Below, piece by piece: positions 16,839 through 24,966 of a DNA stretch of 64,000 nucleotides. This DNA is from Pseudonocardia hierapolitana (lineage in GTDB: Bacteria; Actinomycetota; Actinomycetes; Mycobacteriales; Pseudonocardiaceae): positions 5,332,001-5,396,000 of the forward strand of contig NZ_VIWU01000001.1 of NCBI RefSeq assembly GCF_007994075.1, given 5' to 3'. Each line of letters opens with the position of its first letter. The first letter of the stretch is position 1. A program made the position numbers and the translations under genes. The notes under the pieces are model-generated. The model had not been told where the DNA came from. It saw only the letters and a program-made list of their open reading frames with translations, and searched no databases.

Positions 16839-17582
16839 CACGCGTGACCGGTTTCGGCTCGACGGACGGGTCGCTCTGGTCACGGGCGCCTCCTCCGGCC
16901 TCGGCGCCCGGATCGCGGCGGTCCTGCACACGGCTGGGGCCGGCCTCGTCCTGATCGCTCGCCGCGAGGATCGGTTGCGCGAGCTGGCCGACGAGCTCGG
17001 CCCGGGCGTCGTCGCCACGGCAGGCGACATCCGCGATCCGGTCGTCCGCGCGGCGGCGGTCGACCTCGCGGCCGCCGCCGGTGGACTCGACATCCTGGTC
17101 AACAACGCGGGCAGCTGCGACCGCGGTGCGTTGCAGGACCAGTCGCTCGCCGACATCTCGGACGTGATCGACCTGAACCTCCTCGCGGCGATCGACCTCT
17201 GCCGGCTGGCCGCACCACTGCTGTTCGCGGGCACGGGCTCGACCGTCATCAACGTCGCGTCCATCTACGGCCTGATCGGGTCCCGTGCGCCGATGGCCGC
17301 CTACAACGCGTCCAAGGGCGGGTTGGTGAACTTCACCCGCCACCTGGCGGCGCAGTGGGGGGCGTGCGGGTGAACGCCCTCGCTCCCGGGTTCTTCCCCA
17401 CGGAGCTGACCGGCGGGCTGAGGAACCCGGCCCAGCGGGTGCAGATCGAGCAACGAACGCTGCTCGGGCGCACCCCCGATCTCTCCGAGATCGACGGCCC
17501 GCTGCTGTTCCTAGCCTCGGACGCCGCGAGCTACGTGACCGGCCACGTGCTGGCCGTCGACGGCGGCTGGACGGCGGCGTAG
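16831..17582 (+). pseudogene. Short-chain dehydrogenase/reductase, frameshifted
   Basis: An SDR of about 250 residues is split into two frames. Frame 1 starts at GTG 16831 and holds TGASSGLG (cofactor), NNAG and the catalytic YNASK, then stops at 17373 after QWGACG. Frame 2 resumes at once with GVRVNALAPGFF and runs to 17582, ending GGWTAA like intact SDRs. The break falls at a run of six Gs (17357-17362). One extra G would restore a single frame, so either a sequencing error or a real lesion is possible. The gene overlaps the methyltransferase by eight bases and would share its promoter. Confidence 0.85.
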
Positions 17583-17636
17583 TGCCCACCTCGAACGCCA
17601 CCGGACGGACCGCGGGTTCCGGGGATCTGGCGCGCC

Positions 17637-18218
17637 TCACCGGCGGGAGCGGGCGCGGACGTGCATGCGCTCGCCCTGGCGGCCGAAGAGGCTGAGGATC
17701 TCGACGGGGCCGCCGCCCGCGCTGCCGAACCAGTGCGGCACGCGGGTGTCGAACTCGGCCGCCTCGCCGGGGCCGAGGACGAGGTCGTGCTCGGCCAGCC
17801 GGAGCCGCAGCCGGCCGGACATGACGTAGAGCCACTCGTACCCGTCGTGCGTCACGAGCCGCGGTTCGGTCTGCGTCGCCGGGATGGTCAGCTTGAACGC
17901 CTGCAGCGGGCCGGGGTGGCGGGTCAGCGGGAGCACCGTGCGCCCGTCCACGCGGCGAGGGCTGGTGTGCACCCGCGGGTCGGCGACCCGCAGCGTGCCG
18001 ATCAGCTCGTCGACCGGCACCTGCAGCGCCACCGCGATCGGCAGCAGGAGCTCGAGGCTCGGTCGTCGTCCACCGGACTCGAGCCGCGAGAGCGTGCTCT
18101 TGGAGATGCCGGTGGCCTCGGCGAGCGCGGTGAGGGTGATGTCGCGCTGCGTGCGCATCCTTCGCACCCGAGGCCCGACCTCGGCGAGCGCGCTGCTGAT
18201 CGTCGGTGAGTCCTGCAC
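17637..18218 (-). CDS. XRE-family regulator with C-terminal cupin domain
   Basis: A 193-residue regulator. The helix-turn-helix is at about residues 15-70 (LTALAEATGISKSTLSRLES) and a cupin sensor fills the C-terminal half (EWLYVMSGRLRLRLAEHDLVLGPGE with the later VPHWF). Such proteins usually autoregulate and control a neighbouring metabolic gene. The GTG at 18218 is inferred. It is divergent from a thioredoxin-reductase-like gene, with a perfect 9-bp-arm palindrome between them. A close paralogue is at 27202-27786; the two share LSRLESGGRRP, EWLYV and LVLGPGEAAEFDT. Confidence 0.85.
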   Translation of the reverse strand: MQDSPTISSALAEVGPRVRRMRTQRDITLTALAEATGISKSTLSRLESGGRRPSLELLLPIAVALQVPVDELIGTLRVADPRVHTSPRRVDGRTVLPLTRHPGPLQAFKLTIPATQTEPRLVTHDGYEWLYVMSGRLRLRLAEHDLVLGPGEAAEFDTRVPHWFGSAGGGPVEILSLFGRQGERMHVRARSRR

Positions 18219-18245
18219 GGGACCATCGAAGGCCTCCGTCCCGGA

Positions 18246-18267
18246 TTCGGCAACGATTGTTGCCGAA
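18246..18267. promoter_or_regulatory. Candidate XRE-cupin operator
   Basis: TTCGGCAAC and GTTGCCGAA form a perfect 9-bp inverted repeat around GATT, between divergent regulator and oxidoreductase genes, 28 bp from each start. It could control both. Confidence 0.6.
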
Positions 18268-18295
18268 GCCGGGCCGGCGGGCGGATTCTGCGGGC

Positions 18296-19234
18296 ATGGA
18301 CGAGCAGTTCGACGTGGTGGTGGTGGGTGGCGGCGCGGCCGGGCTGAACGCGGCCCTGGTGCTGGCGCGGGCCCGCAGGCGGGTGGCCGTTGTCGACGCG
18401 GGGGACCCGCGCAACGCACCGGCCGCCCACATGCACGGCTTCCTCTCCCGTGACGGCATGCCCCCGGCCCAGCTGCTGGAGGTGGGGCGGGCCGAGGTCG
18501 CGGCCTACGGCGGGGAGCTCGTCGCGGACCGGGTCGCGCGGATCGACGAGGGTTTCACCGTGCACCTGGCCGGCGGCCGTGCGCTCCGCGCCCGCCGCGT
18601 GCTCGTGGCCACCGGCCTGCGCGACGAGCTCCCCGACATCCCCGGCCTGTGGGAGCGGTGGGCCCGCGACGTGCTGCACTGCCCGTTCTGCCACGGCTAC
18701 GAGGTGCGCGACCGGCCCCTCGGCGTCCTGGGCACGCTGCACCTCGGGCTCCTGCTGCCGCAATGGTCGGGCGACGTGGTGTTCTTCCCGCACCGGACCG
18801 CGCTCTCGGCCGACGAGCGCGAGCAGCTCGTCGCGCGCGGAGTGCACATCGCCGACGGCGAGGTCACCGGACTCGTGGTGGACGGTGACGCCCTGAGAGG
18901 GGTCGAGCTGGCCGGGGAGCGGGTCGTCCCGCGGGCGGCGCTCTTCGTCGGGCCGCGGTTCGTCCCCCGTGACGAGCTGCTGGCCGGGCTGGGCTGCGCG
19001 ACGGATGCGGACGGCCGGGTCCGCACCGACCCGACCGGCCGCACGAGCGTTCCCGGTGTGTGGGCTGCCGGAAACGTCGTGGATCCCCGCGCCCAGGTCG
19101 TGACGGCGGCCGGGATGGGATCGGCCGCCGCCATCGCGCTGAACGCCGACCTCGTGCAGGAGGAGGTGCAGCGCGCGGTCGCGACGCACCGGGGGGAGAC
19201 GGAGGCGGCCGGGGCGGCGGGCCCTGCCACCTGA
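18296..19234 (+). CDS. Thioredoxin-reductase-like FAD/NAD(P) disulfide oxidoreductase
   Basis: A 312-residue two-domain flavoprotein of the TrxB fold. The FAD motif DVVVVGGGAAGLNAALVLAR is at the N-terminus, the redox pair CPFC is in LHCPFCHGYEVRD near residue 127, and the C-terminal FAD segment TSVPGVWAAGNVVDPRAQV is near residue 255. The pyridine-nucleotide Rossmann motif in the middle is weak, and CPFC replaces the CATC of classical thioredoxin reductase, as in the actinobacterial TrxR-like group that may reduce other disulfides. No thioredoxin gene is adjacent. Likely regulated by the divergent XRE-cupin protein. Confidence 0.85.
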   Translation: MDEQFDVVVVGGGAAGLNAALVLARARRRVAVVDAGDPRNAPAAHMHGFLSRDGMPPAQLLEVGRAEVAAYGGELVADRVARIDEGFTVHLAGGRALRARRVLVATGLRDELPDIPGLWERWARDVLHCPFCHGYEVRDRPLGVLGTLHLGLLLPQWSGDVVFFPHRTALSADEREQLVARGVHIADGEVTGLVVDGDALRGVELAGERVVPRAALFVGPRFVPRDELLAGLGCATDADGRVRTDPTGRTSVPGVWAAGNVVDPRAQVVTAAGMGSAAAIALNADLVQEEVQRAVATHRGETEAAGAAGPAT

Positions 19235-19292
19235 CGCCGCGACTCGCACCCGCACCCGGACCGCGACTCGCGGAATCCGGACGCTTCGTGGG

Positions 19293-20909
19293 TCAGGCGC
19301 CGTCGGGTGGAGCCGTCTCGCGCAGCCGGCCGTCCGCGAGCCGCAGCCGGCGGTTCACCCCGATCTCCGCGAGGAAGCGCTCGTCGTGGCTCACCACGAC
19401 GAACGCGCCCTCGTACGCGGCGAGCGCGCCCTCCAGCTGACCGACGCTGACCAGGTCGAGGTTGTTCGTCGGTTCGTCCAGGAGGAGGAGCTGGGGTGCC
19501 GGCTCGGCGAAGAGGACGCAGGCGAGGGTGGCGCGCAGGCGCTCGCCGCCCGACAGCGCACCGATCGGCAGGTGGATGCGCGCGCCGCGGAAGAGGAACC
19601 GGGCGAGCAGGTGCATCCGCCGCGACGGGGGCATCGCCGGGGCGGCAGCGGTCAGGCTCTCCACGACGGTGCGGTCCGGGTCCAGCAGGTCCAGTCGCTG
19701 GGACAGGTAGGCGATGCGGCCGTCGGCGCGGGTGGTCGTGCCGGCGTCGGGGAGCAGCTCGCCCTGGATCACCCGCAGCAGCGTGGACTTGCCCGCCCCG
19801 TTGGGGCCGGTCAGTGCGATGCGCTCGGGGCCACGGATGTCGAGGTCGACGCCGCTCCCCGCGAAGAGGTCCCGCACGCGGATGCCCTCGCCGACGAACA
19901 CGGTGCGCCCGGCAGGCACGCGGGTGTCGGGCAGCTCCAGCACGATCTTCTGCTCGTCGCGCAGCGCTTGGCTCGCCTCGTCGAGCCGGGCGCGGGCCGC
20001 CCCGACGCGCGCGGAGTGGGTGCCGTCCGCCTTGCCCGCCGACTCCTGAGCACGCCGCTGCCGCGCTCCGGCGAGGATCTTGGGCAGGCCCGCGTCCTTG
20101 ATGTTGCGCGCGGCGGTGCTCGCCCGGCGCGCGGCCCGCTCCCGGGCCTGCTGCATCTCCCGCTTCTCGCGTTTGACCTCCTGCTCGGCGTTGCGCACGT
20201 TCCGCTCGGCGACCTCCTGCTCCGCGGTCACGGCCTCGGTGTACGCGGTGAAGTTGCCGCCGAAGAAGCGGACGTCGCCCCGGTCGAGCTCGGCGATGCG
20301 GTCCATCCGGTCGAGCAGGGCGCGGTCGTGGCTGACCAGCAGCAGGCATCCGCCCCAGTCGTCGAGCACGTCGTAGAGGGCGCTGCGGGCGTCGAGGTCG
20401 AGGTTGTTGGTCGGCTCGTCGAGCAGCAGGACGTCGGGCCGCTTCAGCAGCTGACCGGCCAGTCCGAGGGAGACGACCTGGCCGCCGCTGAGGGTGCCGA
20501 GCCGCCTGTCGAGCGCGACGTCGCCGAGCCCGAGCCGGTCGAGCTGGGCGCGGGTGCGCTCCTCGACGTCCCAGTCAGCACCGATCGTCGTGAAGTGCTC
20601 CTCGCTCGCGTCGCCGGCCTCGACGGCGTGCAGCGCCGCAAGCACGGGAGCGATCCCGAGCACCTCGGCCACGGTCAGATCGGCGGCGAACGGCAGCTCC
20701 TGCGGGAGGTACCCGAGTGCGCCATCGACGGTGACCGACCCGCCGGTGGGCCGCAGCTGCCCGGCGATCAGCTTGAGCAGCGTGCTCTTCCCGGCGCCGT
20801 TCGGCGCGACGAGGCCCGTACGGCCGCCGCCGGCGGTGAAGGACAGGTCCTGGAACACCGGCGTGTCGTCGGGCCAGGAGAAGGACAGGTGGGAACAGAC
20901 GATCGACAT
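19293..20909 (-). CDS. ABC-F ATPase, likely ribosome-protection or antibiotic-response type
   Basis: A 538-residue protein with two ATPase domains and no membrane segments. Walker A motifs are APNGAGKST (about 35) and GPNGAGKST (about 345), both Walker B regions read LLLDEPTNNLDL, and the interdomain linker (about 230-300) is long and basic, with KREKREMQQARERAARRAS. ABC-F proteins of this kind remodel the ribosome, often giving resistance to macrolides, lincosamides or related drugs. The ATG at 20909 is chosen because the ATPase domain starts there. A 12-codon leader frame and hairpin lie upstream, a common design for drug-inducible ABC-F genes. Confidence 0.85.
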   Translation of the reverse strand: MSIVCSHLSFSWPDDTPVFQDLSFTAGGGRTGLVAPNGAGKSTLLKLIAGQLRPTGGSVTVDGALGYLPQELPFAADLTVAEVLGIAPVLAALHAVEAGDASEEHFTTIGADWDVEERTRAQLDRLGLGDVALDRRLGTLSGGQVVSLGLAGQLLKRPDVLLLDEPTNNLDLDARSALYDVLDDWGGCLLLVSHDRALLDRMDRIAELDRGDVRFFGGNFTAYTEAVTAEQEVAERNVRNAEQEVKREKREMQQARERAARRASTAARNIKDAGLPKILAGARQRRAQESAGKADGTHSARVGAARARLDEASQALRDEQKIVLELPDTRVPAGRTVFVGEGIRVRDLFAGSGVDLDIRGPERIALTGPNGAGKSTLLRVIQGELLPDAGTTTRADGRIAYLSQRLDLLDPDRTVVESLTAAAPAMPPSRRMHLLARFLFRGARIHLPIGALSGGERLRATLACVLFAEPAPQLLLLDEPTNNLDLVSVGQLEGALAAYEGAFVVVSHDERFLAEIGVNRRLRLADGRLRETAPPDGA

Positions 20910-20957
20910 GCGGCAGCCTTCACGAGCGATGAGGGTGAACGGGGAATCGGCGATGTG

Positions 20958-21014
20958 CTCCGGGATCACCCGGAGATGTCGTCGTCCCCTGCGCCTGCCA
21001 CGAGACCGACCTTA
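20958..21014 (-). promoter_or_regulatory. Leaderless promoter, leader ORF and attenuator-like hairpin of the ABC-F gene
   Basis: On the minus strand, a -10 box TAAGGT (21014-21009) is followed by seven bases and then GTG. The hairpin CTCCGGG-loop-CCCGGAG is at 20975-20958, and its four-base loop TGAT contains the leader stop. The gap from here to the ABC-F start is 48 bases. The upstream remainder (21015-21114) holds only an unexplained open tail. Confidence 0.5.
20966..21001 (-). CDS. Putative leader peptide of the ABC-F gene
   Basis: A 12-codon frame (GTG start, peptide MAGAGDDDISG, TGA stop) begins seven bases after a -10 box, so its mRNA would be leaderless. The stop lies in the loop of a 7-bp hairpin just upstream of the ABC-F gene. 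Ribosomes stalled by drug on this peptide could change the fold of the leader and induce the downstream gene. This is inferred from layout only; the peptide itself has no recognised family. Confidence 0.4.
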   Translation of the reverse strand: MAGAGDDDISG

Positions 21015-21114
21015 ACAGCCCGGCGATCCGGTGCCGACGAGCTCGGTGAGGAACCGGTCGATCTGGTCCTCCAGCGGTGCCCAGGGCTGGTCGGGCTGGT
21101 CGAGCGTGCTCCGG

Positions 21115-21414
21115 TCACACGGGCGTCTTCATGCCGGACGGATCGCGCGGCCCGGGCGGGGGTGTCGTGAGTCGGCGGCCCCCGCCACCGCCCCCGCCGC
21201 CTCCCGTCTCGACGGCGACGGCGACCGGGTGGGCCGGAGCGACCCTCGTGCCTGCGGCGGGCGCCTGCGCGATGATGACGCCGGTGGCCGGGAGGGGCTC
21301 GTCGGGGTCGGCCGCGACCACGACGACCCGCGCCTCGAACGCGAGCTCGTGCGCGTCGCTCACGTCCAGGCCGACCAGCGCCGGTACCAGGACCTTGTCC
21401 TCCCGCTCGCTCAC
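21115..21414 (-). CDS. Small PASTA-domain protein
   Basis: A 99-residue protein with one PASTA-like repeat at about residues 6-68: VLVPALVGLDVSDAHELA, then PAAGTRVAPAHPVAVAVE. A run of nine glycines and a Pro/Arg tail follow. PASTA domains usually bind peptidoglycan fragments or beta-lactams on kinases and penicillin-binding proteins, but no signal peptide or membrane helix is seen here, so this copy is probably cytoplasmic and its role is unclear. The start is a GTG with a weak ribosome site. It lies between the epoxide hydrolase and ABC-F genes on the same strand. Confidence 0.65.
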   Translation of the reverse strand: MSEREDKVLVPALVGLDVSDAHELAFEARVVVVAADPDEPLPATGVIIAQAPAAGTRVAPAHPVAVAVETGGGGGGGGGRRLTTPPPGPRDPSGMKTPV

Positions 21415-21468
21415 CCTGCAGGTGTACCCGATTGATCCGGATCGGTCACAACGGACGTTCTCGCCCCG

Positions 21469-22626
21469 TCAGCGCAGCGACCGGAAGAAGTCCCGCACGT
21501 CCGCGACGAGCAGTTCCGGCTCCTCGAGCGCGGCGAAGTGCCCGCCGCGGTCGACGTCGGTCCAGCGCACGATCGTGGCCGACTGCTCCGAGTACCGGCG
21601 GATGCCGATGTCGTGGGCGAACACGATCACACCGGTCGGCACCCCGGAGTTCGCCCTCGGCTCCCAGTCCCCACCCTGCGCGTAACCGACGTAGGCGGCC
21701 GAGCCCGCGGTGCCGGTGAGCCAGTAGAGCATCACGTTGGTGAGCAGCCGGTCCCGGTCGACGATCTCGTCGGGCAGGACGTGCCGCGGGTGGGTCCACT
21801 CGCGGAACTTGTCCATGATCCACGCCAGCAATGCGACGGGGGAGTCGACCAGCCCGTAGCCCATGGTCTGCGGGCGCGTCGACTGGATCGCGATGTAGCC
21901 GAACTCCTCCCGCATGAACGCCTCCACCCTGGCCACACGGTCGCGCTCGAGGTCGGTGAGCGAGGCGCGCTCCTCGTCGGGCATCGGGAGCGGGGGCAGG
22001 TTGTCGGCGCTGCCGTTGACGTGCACGCCGATCACCCGGTCCGGCGCGACCCGGCCGAGCTCGGCGGACACCCCGGACCCGATGTCCCCGCCCTGCGCCG
22101 CGAACCGCTCGTACCCCAGCCTGCGCATGAGCTCCGCCCACGCCCGTGCGATGCGGTTCGTGGTCCAGCCGGTGTCCGTCACCGGGCCGGAGAACCCGAA
22201 CCCGGGCAGCGCCGGGATCACCACGTGGAACGCGTCGGCCGGGTCGCCGCCGTGCGACACGGGGTCGGTGAGCGGGCCGATCAGGTCGAGGAACTCCACG
22301 ATCGACCCGGGCCAGCCGTGGGTGAGGACCAGCGGCAGCGCGTCGGGCTCGGCCGACCGCACGTGCAGGAAGTGGATGTTCTGCCCGTCGATCGTGGTGC
22401 TGAACTGCGGGATCGCGTTCAGCTCCTTCTCGGCCGCGCGCCAGTCGTAACCGGAGCGCCAGTGGTCCGCCAGTGCGCGCAGCCACGCCGTCGGCACGCC
22501 GGTGTCCCAACCGTCGCCGGGGAGCGGGGCCGGCCAGCGGGTGGCGTCGAGCTTCGCGGCGAGCTCGTCCAGAGCTGCCTGCGGGACGTCGATGCGGAAG
22601 GGGCTGATCTCGTCGCCGAAGGTCAT
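21469..22626 (-). CDS. Epoxide hydrolase (EHN plus alpha/beta hydrolase)
   Basis: A 385-residue microsomal-type epoxide hydrolase, which opens epoxides to diols. The N-terminal EHN domain covers about residues 5-105 (FRIDVPQAALDELAAKLDAT). The catalytic domain has the oxyanion motif HGWPGS near 129, the nucleophile Asp in QGGDIGSGV near 189 and the base His in GGHFAALEEPE near 360. The -10 box TAGTGT ends seven bases before the ATG, suggesting a leaderless mRNA. It is divergent from a WYL regulator across a strong palindrome, so it is probably that regulator's target. Confidence 0.9.
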   Translation of the reverse strand: MTFGDEISPFRIDVPQAALDELAAKLDATRWPAPLPGDGWDTGVPTAWLRALADHWRSGYDWRAAEKELNAIPQFSTTIDGQNIHFLHVRSAEPDALPLVLTHGWPGSIVEFLDLIGPLTDPVSHGGDPADAFHVVIPALPGFGFSGPVTDTGWTTNRIARAWAELMRRLGYERFAAQGGDIGSGVSAELGRVAPDRVIGVHVNGSADNLPPLPMPDEERASLTDLERDRVARVEAFMREEFGYIAIQSTRPQTMGYGLVDSPVALLAWIMDKFREWTHPRHVLPDEIVDRDRLLTNVMLYWLTGTAGSAAYVGYAQGGDWEPRANSGVPTGVIVFAHDIGIRRYSEQSATIVRWTDVDRGGHFAALEEPELLVADVRDFFRSLR

Positions 22627-22633
22627 GGGATCG

Positions 22634-22682
22634 ACACTAGAGCCCGGTTAGGACAGCTCCGGTCCTAACCGGAAGGGATACT
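22634..22682. promoter_or_regulatory. Divergent leaderless promoters around a perfect operator
   Basis: CCGGTTAGGAC (22644-22654) and GTCCTAACCGG (22662-22672) form a perfect 11-bp inverted repeat with a seven-base spacer. On one side the -10 box TAGTGT (22639-22634, minus strand) is seven bases from the hydrolase ATG; on the other GATACT (22677-22682) is seven bases from the WYL-gene ATG. One bound protein would cover both promoters. Confidence 0.65.
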
Positions 22683-22689
22683 TCCTCGC

Positions 22690-23643
22690 ATGTTGGAGAC
22701 CTCCGCGCGCCTGCTCCGCCTCCTGTCGCTCCTGCAGATGCCGCGCGAGTGGGCGGGGGCCGAGCTCGCCGAACGCCTCGACGTCGACGTGCGCACCGTG
22801 CGGCGCGACGTCGACAAGCTGCGCGCGCTCGGCTACCCGGTGCACGCCGCACGCGGGCTGGCCGGCTACCGCCTCGGGGCGGGCAGCACGCTGCCCCCGC
22901 TACTGCTCGACGACGAGGAGGCGGTGGCCGTCGCGGTCGGGATGCGGACCGCGGCGAGCGGCGGCGTGGCCGGCATCGAGGAGTCCTCGCTCCGGGCACT
23001 GACCAAGCTCGAGACCGTGCTGCCGTCCCGGCTCCGGCACCGCGTCGAAGGGCTGAGCGCCGTGACCGTGACCATCCCGCCGGGTGCCGCGACCGTGGAC
23101 CCCGACGTGCTGATGGCCGTGGCGGCCGCGGCCCGGGCGCACGAACAGCTGCGGTTCGACTACCGCAACCAGGACGGCGGCGAGACACTGCGGCGCACCG
23201 AGCCCCACCGGCTCGTGCACGCAGGGCGGCGCTGGTACCTGCTCGCGTGGGACCTCGACCGCGGCGACTGGCGCACGTTCCGGGTCGACCGCATGCGCCC
23301 GCGCATCCCGACCGGTCCCCGGTTCGTCCCGCGCGAGCTGCCCGAGGATCTTCCCGGACACGTCGGGCGCGGAATCACCACGCGCGCCTACCGCTACCGG
23401 GCCCGCTTCACGCTGCACGTCCCGATCACGGTTGCCGCCGACCGCATCGCGCCGACGGTCGGCACCTTGCAGGCGATCGACGAGCGGTCCTGCACGCTGC
23501 ACGCGGGCTCGGACTCCCTCGACGAGCTCGCCCTCCACGTCGGGCTCTTCGGCTTCCCGTTCGAGGTGCACGAGCCCCCTGAGCTCGTCGCGCACGTCCG
23601 GGAGCTGGCGGTGCGCCTCGCTGCGGCCGCCGATCGGCCGTAA
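22690..23643 (+). CDS. WYL-domain transcriptional regulator (YafY/PafC type)
   Basis: A 317-residue regulator with an N-terminal winged helix (about residues 5-60; ARLLRLLSLLQMPREWAGAE, RTVRRDVDKLRALGYPV), a WYL domain near residues 140-215 (LRFDYRNQDGG, AGRRWYLLAWDLDRGDWRTF) and a C-terminal WCX extension. WYL domains sense a nucleotide-like or small-molecule ligand. The divergent epoxide hydrolase and the shared perfect palindrome argue for local control of that gene. The signal is unknown. Confidence 0.88.
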   Translation: MLETSARLLRLLSLLQMPREWAGAELAERLDVDVRTVRRDVDKLRALGYPVHAARGLAGYRLGAGSTLPPLLLDDEEAVAVAVGMRTAASGGVAGIEESSLRALTKLETVLPSRLRHRVEGLSAVTVTIPPGAATVDPDVLMAVAAAARAHEQLRFDYRNQDGGETLRRTEPHRLVHAGRRWYLLAWDLDRGDWRTFRVDRMRPRIPTGPRFVPRELPEDLPGHVGRGITTRAYRYRARFTLHVPITVAADRIAPTVGTLQAIDERSCTLHAGSDSLDELALHVGLFGFPFEVHEPPELVAHVRELAVRLAAAADRP

Positions 23644-23713
23644 ACCTGGCACCACCCTCGTCCCGGATGCCTGCACCGGTGAAACGGCGGCGTCGACGCG
23701 GTGAGGTCGACCC

Positions 23714-24037
23714 GTGCTGCTGGTGCTGCGGATCTGGTCGCTCGTGCTCGGCGTCGGGTTCGTCGTCGTGGGTGTGTTGCGCATGGTCCCGATCCCGGAC
23801 CTCGCGCCCTTCGCGCAACCCGAGTACGTCCACGGTGCATTGCACCTCGTCTCCGGGGCGGCGTTCGTGCAGTGGGGCGCACGCCGGCCGGCGCCCCGGG
23901 TCGTCGCGGTGCTCGGCCTGTCGTGGGTGGTGCTCGGGCTCGTCGCGCGGTTCGGGCTGCTCGACCACACCGACGCACTGGTGCACATCGGCACCGGCGC
24001 CGTGTCGGTCGGGCTCGCCGTCGCGGTCCGGCGATGA
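23714..24037 (+). CDS. Small four-helix membrane protein, DUF4383-like
   Basis: A 107-residue hydrophobic protein starting at GTG 23714, with about four membrane helices (IWSLVLGVGFVVVGVLRMV, then ALHLVSGAAFVQW, VVAVLGLSWVVLGLVA and ALVHIGTGAVSVGLAVAV). The two helix-His motifs HGALHL and ALVHIG resemble DUF4383-type proteins, which have no known function. Its stop overlaps the ATG of the decayed reductase gene by four bases, so the two were one operon. Confidence 0.6.
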   Translation: MLLVLRIWSLVLGVGFVVVGVLRMVPIPDLAPFAQPEYVHGALHLVSGAAFVQWGARRPAPRVVAVLGLSWVVLGLVARFGLLDHTDALVHIGTGAVSVGLAVAVRR

Positions 24038-24966
24038 GGATCGACCGGATCGGGCCGGGCGCCACCGTCGCGCTGCCGGTGCTGAACGGCGTGCTCTGGG
24101 CGGCGTCGCCACCGCCCGGCGACGGCCGTCAGGTGGTGGGGGAGGCCGCAGGCTCCACCGCGGTGCTGCTCTTCGCGGTCGCCCTCGTGCTGGCCACCCG
24201 GGCGCGGTGGCTCGAGCGCTTCTTCGGTGGGCTGGACCGGATGTACCGGACGCACCGCCGCGCCGGTCGCCTACCTCCACACCCTCCTGCTCGCCCGGTT
24301 CGTCCGGCCCCGGCGCGCCTACGTGGTGCGCGCGGTACGCAGGCTCGACCCGGCGACGGTGGAGGTCGTCCTGTCCCCGCGCGGGACGCGCAGGCTCGCG
24401 TTCCGCCCCGGCCAGTTCGCCTTCGTGACGTTCCACCAGCGCGGTCTGCGCGAACCGCACCCGTTCACGGTGACCAGCGCCCCCGCCGACGAGACGCTGC
24501 GGCTCACGATCCGGGCGGCCGGGCGCTTCACCGCCCGGGTGCACCGCGAGCTCGGACCCGGCAGGCGGGCCACCGTGGAGGGCGGCTACGGGATGCTGGG
24601 TCACGCCGGCGGGCGGGCGCGCCAGATCTGGGTGGCGGGAGGCATCGGGATCACGCCGTTCCTCAGCCGGTTGCGCGCGGGCGGGCCCGACCGTCCTGTT
24701 GACCTCTTCTACGTCGTGCGCCACCGCGAGGACGCCCTGTTCCGGAGCGAGCTCGAGAGCCACCCGGGGGTGCGCGTGCACCTCGTCGTCACCTCGGAGT
24801 CGGGCCGTCCGACCGCCGGGCGGATCCGGCCACCGTGGGCCGGCCGGCGGACGTCGACGTCCACCTGTGCGGGCCGGAGTCCATGACGACCGGCCTGGCC
24901 GCCGGGTTCCGCAGGCTGGGAGTGCCCCCGGCTGCGATTCACCTCGAGCCGGCCGCGTTCCGCTGA
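24034..24966 (+). pseudogene. Ferric-reductase-like flavoprotein, internally deleted and frameshifted
   Basis: Three pieces of one ferric-reductase/ferredoxin-reductase-like gene lie in different frames. Piece 1 (24034 to about 24260) holds the first membrane helices and ends GLDRMYRTHRR, where intact relatives enter the haem-binding helices. Those helices are missing, and piece 2 (from about 24255) enters directly at the FAD domain (FRPGQFAFVTFHQRG, HPFTVTSAP) and NAD domain (WVAGGIGITPFLSRL), stopping at 24886. Piece 3, from about 24838 in another frame, gives the expected end VDVHLCGPESM and stops at 24966. Loss of the membrane core makes this non-functional. It overlaps the convergent response-regulator gene by 28 bases. 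Confidence 0.75.

Noticed and set aside
23714..24966. Programmed frameshifting in the ferric-reductase-like gene
   Set aside because: The junction near 24255 also lacks the whole haem-binding region, which a ribosomal frameshift cannot explain; decay is simpler.
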